Positions 60,388 to 64,000 of a stretch of 64,000 bases of DNA are shown here, piece by piece. The notes below the pieces were generated by a model. That model was not told where the DNA came from and did not search any database. It saw nothing but the letters and a program-made list of their open reading frames with translations. The stretch is from positions 124,001 through 188,000 of the forward strand of contig CAWIGR010000013.1 in NCBI GenBank assembly GCA_963835705.1. The letters run 5' to 3'. Positions within the stretch are counted from its first letter, which is position 1. Each line of letters starts with the position of its first letter. The DNA is from JACVRW01 sp963835705 (GTDB lineage: Bacteria; Actinomycetota; Thermoleophilia; Solirubrobacterales; Thermoleophilaceae). The position numbers were made by a program, and so were the translations under genes.

Positions 60388-60791
60388 CAGTGGGCTGCCT
60401 CCACAAGCTCTGTCAGCACCCCGCCGGTCGACTTGGGATGCACGAACGCTACGCGACTGTTCCTGATGCCCGCGCGGGGCCGCTCGTCGATCAGCCGGAG
60501 CCCGGCCGCGCGCACGGTCTCCAGCGCGGAGTCGATGTCCTCGGTGCCGTAGGCCACGTGGTGCAGCCCCGGCCCGTTCCGCTCGAGGAAGCGCCCCACC
60601 GCCGTCTCCGGGCCGAGCGGCCGCAGCAGCTCGACGTGGTTCTCGCCGACCCCGATCAGCACCGCCTCCACGCCCTGCTCCTCCACGGTCTCCCGGTGTT
60701 GCACCGGCATCGCGAGCCGCTCCGAGTAGAGCGCGACGGCCTCGTCGAGGTCCTCGACGGCCACTCCGACGTGATCGATCCGCCCGAACAT
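60387..60791 (-). CDS. mce: Methylmalonyl-CoA epimerase
   Basis: A 134-residue VOC-fold enzyme that epimerises 2-methylmalonyl-CoA in propionate metabolism. FGRIDHVGVAVEDLDEAV carries the first metal His. The conserved GLHHVAYGTEDI, RPRAGIRNSRVAFVHPKSTGGV and LTELVE follow. The mutase is not in this window. ATG 60791 has TAACCT 10 bases upstream, whose first three bases are the stop codon of ftsH. Confidence 0.9.
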   Translation of the reverse strand: MFGRIDHVGVAVEDLDEAVALYSERLAMPVQHRETVEEQGVEAVLIGVGENHVELLRPLGPETAVGRFLERNGPGLHHVAYGTEDIDSALETVRAAGLRLIDERPRAGIRNSRVAFVHPKSTGGVLTELVEAAH

Positions 60792-60801
60792 GGGGCGGAT
60801 G

Positions 60802-60807
60802 AGGTTA
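60802..60807 (-). promoter_or_regulatory. -10 box for mce overlapping the ftsH stop codon
   Basis: Minus-strand TAACCT, 10 bases before ATG 60791; its TAA is the ftsH stop. Confidence 0.4.
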
Positions 60808-62694
60808 CTCAGCCTGCGGATCGGCCTCGGCAGCGGCGATCTCCGCGGGCCCAGGCTCCAGGTCCTTGACGATCGAATCGCGGGTCGGCGACGCCGGGCG
60901 CCCCATGTAGCGGCCCACCAGCAGCTCGATGTCATCGCGCTCGAGCACCTCGTTCTCGAGCAGCGTGAAGGCGAACGCCTCCAGCAGCGTGCGGTTCTCC
61001 GCCACGAGCTTCATCGCGCGGCGGTGGGCGAGGTCGGTGAGGTACTGCTGTTCCTCGTCCACCATGCGGCGCGTGTTGTCGGACATCGAGTAGTCGTCGG
61101 CCGGCAGCTGCTTCGACATCAGCTCGGTGCCCATCCCGTACTGCGTGACCATCGAGCGGCTGATCTCGTGGACCTTGCGCAGATCGTCCGACGCGCCCGT
61201 GGTGACCTGTCCGAACACGATGTGCTCGGTCACCCGCCCGCCGAGCAGGACCACGAGGTAGTCCAGCAGCTCGTCCCTGGTCTTCAGGTAGCGGTCCTCC
61301 TCCGGCAGGTTGAGCGTGTACCCCAGCGCCTTGCCGCGCGGGATGATCGAGATGCGGTGCACCTTCTCCACCGACGGGAGCATCTCCGAGCAGAGCGCGT
61401 GCCCCGCCTCGTGGTAGGCCACCACGCGCTTCTCGTGCTCGGAGATCACGCGGCGAGACTGGACCCCGGCGATCACGCGCTCGAGGGCCGCTTGGAAGTC
61501 GCGCGTGTGGACCTCGGCGCGGTGTTCGCGCCCGGCGAAGATCGCCGCCTCGTTGCAGATGTTGGCCAGGTCGGCCCCGGTGAGGCCGGCGGTCTGACGC
61601 GCGACCAGCTCGAGGTCGATGTCCTCCGCCAGCGGCTTGTTGCGGGTGTGCACCTGGAGGATCGAGCGGCGCCCCTTGAGGTCAGGCGGGGCGACGAAGA
61701 TCTGGCGGTCGAAGCGGCCCGGCCGCAGCAGCGCCGTGTCGAGCTTCTCGAGCAGGTTGGAGGCGGCGATCACGACGATCTCGTCGCGCTCGTCGAAGCC
61801 GTCGAGCTCGACCAGCAGCTGGTTGAGCGTCTGGTCCTTCTCGCCCGAGATGTCCTTGCCGCGCGTGGCCCCCACGGCGTCGAGCTCGTCGATGAACACG
61901 ATCGAGGGCGCCTCCTTGCGCGCCTCCCGGAAGAGGCGCCGGATGCGGGCGGCGCCCAGGCCGGCGAACATCTCGACGAACGACGACGCCGACTGCGCGA
62001 AGAACTCCGCCTTCGACTCGTTCGCCACCGCCTTCGCCAGCAGCGTCTTACCGGTGCCGGGCGGGCCGTGCAGCAGAATGCCCTTCGGCACGCGGGCGCC
62101 CAGCTTCCGGAAGCGCTTCGGGTCGCGCAGGAACTCCACCACCTCGCGCAGCTCGTCCTTCGACTCCTCCACGCCGGCCACGTCCTCCCACCTCACCGCG
62201 CTCGCCGACGACGGCTTGATCTGCTGCGGCTTGGTGCGCGGCATGTAGCGCAGCGTCATCAGCAGGAAGCCGGCGATCAGCGCCATGAAGATGATCGGAA
62301 GCCAGATCACCATCCAGCTCTCGATCTTGTCCCAGGTCAGGCCGCCGTCCTCCGTCGCCACGGGCGACACCACGGGGTTGACGCTGAAGGCGTCGGAGCC
62401 GTCGCTGCGCGCGAATGTCCGTGCCGACAGGTCGACCTGCCAGCCGTCGGGCAGGTTCTCGTCCGGCGCGGCGAGGATCTCCCGGAACGCCGCGCGCGCC
62501 TGGTCGCAGGTCAGGTCACCGGTCTCACGCACGGTGATGTCGTAGGCGCCGGCCTCGAGCGACAGGCCCCCGACGGCCTGCGTCTTGCCCACCTGGACCG
62601 ACCCCGTGCACTCCGCCGAGCCACCCTGGGCGAGCGCCGCCGGAGGGGCCGCCAGAACGGCAGCAAGCATCGTAAGGAGGATCGCCCGCCTCAT
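60805..62694 (-). CDS. ftsH: FtsH-family membrane ATP-dependent zinc metalloprotease, unusual N-terminus
   Basis: A 629-residue AAA protease. Walker A is HGPPGTGKTLLAKA, Walker B IVFIDELDAVGA, the SRH region RPGRFDRQI, and the zinc site HEAGHAL near residue 420. The N-terminal 120 residues are odd: a signal-peptide-like segment (LLTMLAAVLAAPPAALAQ), then about 100 exported residues with cysteines (ECTGSV, DLTCDQA) and LPDGWQVDLSARTF, before the single clear membrane helix (about 128-148). Normal FtsH has a shorter, different exported loop. It probably degrades membrane proteins; the extra domain may sense envelope state. Confidence 0.92.
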   Translation of the reverse strand: MRRAILLTMLAAVLAAPPAALAQGGSAECTGSVQVGKTQAVGGLSLEAGAYDITVRETGDLTCDQARAAFREILAAPDENLPDGWQVDLSARTFARSDGSDAFSVNPVVSPVATEDGGLTWDKIESWMVIWLPIIFMALIAGFLLMTLRYMPRTKPQQIKPSSASAVRWEDVAGVEESKDELREVVEFLRDPKRFRKLGARVPKGILLHGPPGTGKTLLAKAVANESKAEFFAQSASSFVEMFAGLGAARIRRLFREARKEAPSIVFIDELDAVGATRGKDISGEKDQTLNQLLVELDGFDERDEIVVIAASNLLEKLDTALLRPGRFDRQIFVAPPDLKGRRSILQVHTRNKPLAEDIDLELVARQTAGLTGADLANICNEAAIFAGREHRAEVHTRDFQAALERVIAGVQSRRVISEHEKRVVAYHEAGHALCSEMLPSVEKVHRISIIPRGKALGYTLNLPEEDRYLKTRDELLDYLVVLLGGRVTEHIVFGQVTTGASDDLRKVHEISRSMVTQYGMGTELMSKQLPADDYSMSDNTRRMVDEEQQYLTDLAHRRAMKLVAENRTLLEAFAFTLLENEVLERDDIELLVGRYMGRPASPTRDSIVKDLEPGPAEIAAAEADPQAE

Positions 62695-62733
62695 CTCATA
62701 CCCAATCGGCAGCCATGGGCCTGTGGTTGAGCC

Positions 62734-63801
62734 CTACTCCACCCGCGTTAGGCGAGGGTTCGGCCTGAACGCGCGCCCGGCCTTGGCGCAGTCGCGCCCG
62801 TCGACCCGGACCACGTCCGCCGTGAAGTCGTTCTCGCCGCGTACGAGCGACGACCCGACGCCGTAGGCGTCCACCGGCGCGCCGAGCCCCTCGAACTCCC
62901 GGATCTTGGCCGCGTCGAACCCGCCCGAGACGACGATCCGCACCCGGCTGTGCCCGGCCTCGTCCAGCGCCGTGCGCACCCGCTGTGTCAGCACGACGTT
63001 CACCCCGGTCGGCCTGAAGTCGCCCATCTCGTGCCAGAGGGCGCGGTCGACCATCCGCTCCGAGGTGTCGAGCCGCACGCCCCAGAGCCGGTCCCCGAGG
63101 GCGTCGGCCACCTCGAGAGCGGTCCGCACGGAGTCGTTCTCGAAGTCCACGAGAACGGTCACGTTCATGTCGTCCGCGAAGCGGTCGGAGAACGCGCGCG
63201 CGGCGGCGACGGTGTCGCCGCCGAACGCCGCGATCAGCCCGTGGGGGACCGTGCCGACCCCCACGCCGCCCCACCAGGACGCCTGGGCCTCTGTCGAGAC
63301 GCCGATCGCACCCGCCACGTGCGCGGCCCAGCCGTCGCCGGTCTGCACGAGCCAGTGATCGTGCCGGGCGGGAAAGAACAGGATCGGCTTGCCGTGCGCC
63401 GCGTCCACGACCTCGCGAACCTTGCGCATCACGAGCGAGCGGCGGGCCATGCAGCCGAGGTAGACGGTCTCGAGGTGGGCGAACAGGGAGTAGTCGCCCT
63501 CGATCGTCATGACCGTCTCCATCGGGGAGATCGCATCGCCCTCGTTCAGCGCGTGCACCTCGAGGGCGTCCCAGTCGTCGCTGCACAGCTTGAGGATGGC
63601 GACGGCCTCGTCCACGCCGCCCAGGACCGAGACGCGCTTCTGGAAGACCTGCATCGTCACGCGAGGGTGTGCGTCGCGGTCCTTGAGCAGCTGCCGCGTG
63701 AAGTTGAAGTAAGCGTCCGAGTAATAGCCGTCCCGGATCCGCTCAACCGGCAGGCGGAAGACGTCCGGGCTCAGCCGTTCACGCGTTTGCGCGCTCGACA
63801 C
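62734..63801 (-). CDS. Nicotinate phosphoribosyltransferase-like protein
   Basis: A 355-residue protein of the NAPRT/quinolinate-phosphoribosyltransferase barrel superfamily. Landmarks are DGYYSDAYFNFTRQ near the N-terminus, ILFFPARHDHWLVQ, GVSTEAQASWWGGVGVGTVPHGLI (substrate and phosphate binding), and VVSGGFDAAKI. It is shorter than classical PncB (about 400-480), so it belongs to the compact subgroup; nicotinate is the likely but unproven substrate. GTG 63801 overlaps the upstream gene by 23 bases. Confidence 0.83.
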   Translation of the reverse strand: MSSAQTRERLSPDVFRLPVERIRDGYYSDAYFNFTRQLLKDRDAHPRVTMQVFQKRVSVLGGVDEAVAILKLCSDDWDALEVHALNEGDAISPMETVMTIEGDYSLFAHLETVYLGCMARRSLVMRKVREVVDAAHGKPILFFPARHDHWLVQTGDGWAAHVAGAIGVSTEAQASWWGGVGVGTVPHGLIAAFGGDTVAAARAFSDRFADDMNVTVLVDFENDSVRTALEVADALGDRLWGVRLDTSERMVDRALWHEMGDFRPTGVNVVLTQRVRTALDEAGHSRVRIVVSGGFDAAKIREFEGLGAPVDAYGVGSSLVRGENDFTADVVRVDGRDCAKAGRAFRPNPRLTRVE

Positions 63802-64000
63802 GCAGGATCTCCTCCAGCGCCGCGCGGCCCACCTCGAGCTGGTCCTCGGTGGGCTCGCGAGTCCCGACGGCGCGCTGGATCTCGTGTCCCGGCACCCGCA
63901 GGAGGCGCGTCAGCGAGCTGTCCGGGTGGCGCTCGGACCACGCGAAGACCTCTACGGCGAGGGCCGCGCTGCCGAGCCCCACGGCCGCCTCGGCCGCCGG
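63779..64000 (-). CDS. DUF1385 (YqhQ-like) protein, C-terminal part, cut by window end
   Basis: The frame is open to the window edge, so the 5' end is outside. The visible 73 residues include GLGSAALAVEVFAWSERHP, PGHEIQRAVGTREPTEDQLE and AALEEIL, matching the C-terminus of DUF1385 membrane proteins (TTREPxxxQxEVAxxAL). Their role is unknown. It overlaps the phosphoribosyltransferase gene, so both are probably in one transcript. Confidence 0.65.
   Translation of the reverse strand, partial: PAAEAAVGLGSAALAVEVFAWSERHPDSSLTRLLRVPGHEIQRAVGTREPTEDQLEVGRAALEEILRVERANA

Overview
The window is 64 kb of gene-dense, very GC-rich chromosomal DNA with strongly G/C-ending codons. The gene set is house-keeping and actinobacterial in character: groES-groEL behind tandem CIRCE operators, a split NHEJ ligase with Ku, a DUF6458 membrane protein, PAC2, SpoIID/LytB, an ECF sigma with a DUF4349 partner, FtsH, IleRS and PolX. 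Many genes have no ribosome-binding site and sit 5-10 bases behind a TANNNT hexamer, as leaderless actinobacterial genes do. My best guess, an inference only, is a member of the class Thermoleophilia (Solirubrobacterales). I saw no tRNA, rRNA, CRISPR, IS element or prophage. No gap between genes exceeds about 220 bases.

Layout. 1-10 kb: the end of an Lhr-type helicase, a LuxR-type regulator without its P-loop, an M1 peptidase, a Nei glycosylase, a phosphodiesterase, and a sigma/DUF4349 pair. 10-16 kb: pseudouridine salvage (psuG plus a PfkB kinase), a secreted glycosidase-like protein, threonine ammonia-lyase, and a Crp-pcm-Nudix-ASCH run. 16-25 kb: groESL, a second threonine dehydratase, a methyltransferase/oxidoreductase group, ferredoxin, Mrp, and a basic DNA-binding-like protein behind a strong promoter. 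25-32 kb: the NHEJ cluster (HAD, LigD ligase, Ku, LigD polymerase) with topoisomerase IB close by. 32-45 kb: an HNH endonuclease of foreign look, an AdnB/RecB-like helicase-nuclease, an exoribonuclease, an amidohydrolase, STAS, OtsB, PolX, a dolichol-phosphate-mannose-synthase-like enzyme and thioredoxin. 45-57 kb: ileS, MarR, MerR and PAS regulators, fumarase, an M23 peptidase, an overlapping thiamine-enzyme/aldehyde-dehydrogenase pair, and SpoIID. 57-64 kb: DJ-1, YchF, PAP2, methylmalonyl-CoA epimerase, FtsH, a nicotinate phosphoribosyltransferase-like gene and a partial YqhQ-like gene.

Most notable points. (1) The thiamine-enzyme gene at 54857-56501 overlaps a succinate-semialdehyde dehydrogenase gene. 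It resembles the cyanobacterial 2-oxoglutarate decarboxylase more than a true acetolactate synthase, so the pair could close a variant TCA cycle. (2) Four divergent gene pairs, 21-26 bases apart, seem to share one short core that reads as a -10 box on both strands. In five other places the stop codon of one gene forms the first bases of the -10 box of the next. (3) Five genes, probably six, need a +1 frameshift, always one extra base and mostly just after a GGG or CCC codon. Base-calling error is the simplest cause, but the uniform direction deserves a check. (4) A 32-base palindromic element occurs at the 3' ends of three genes.
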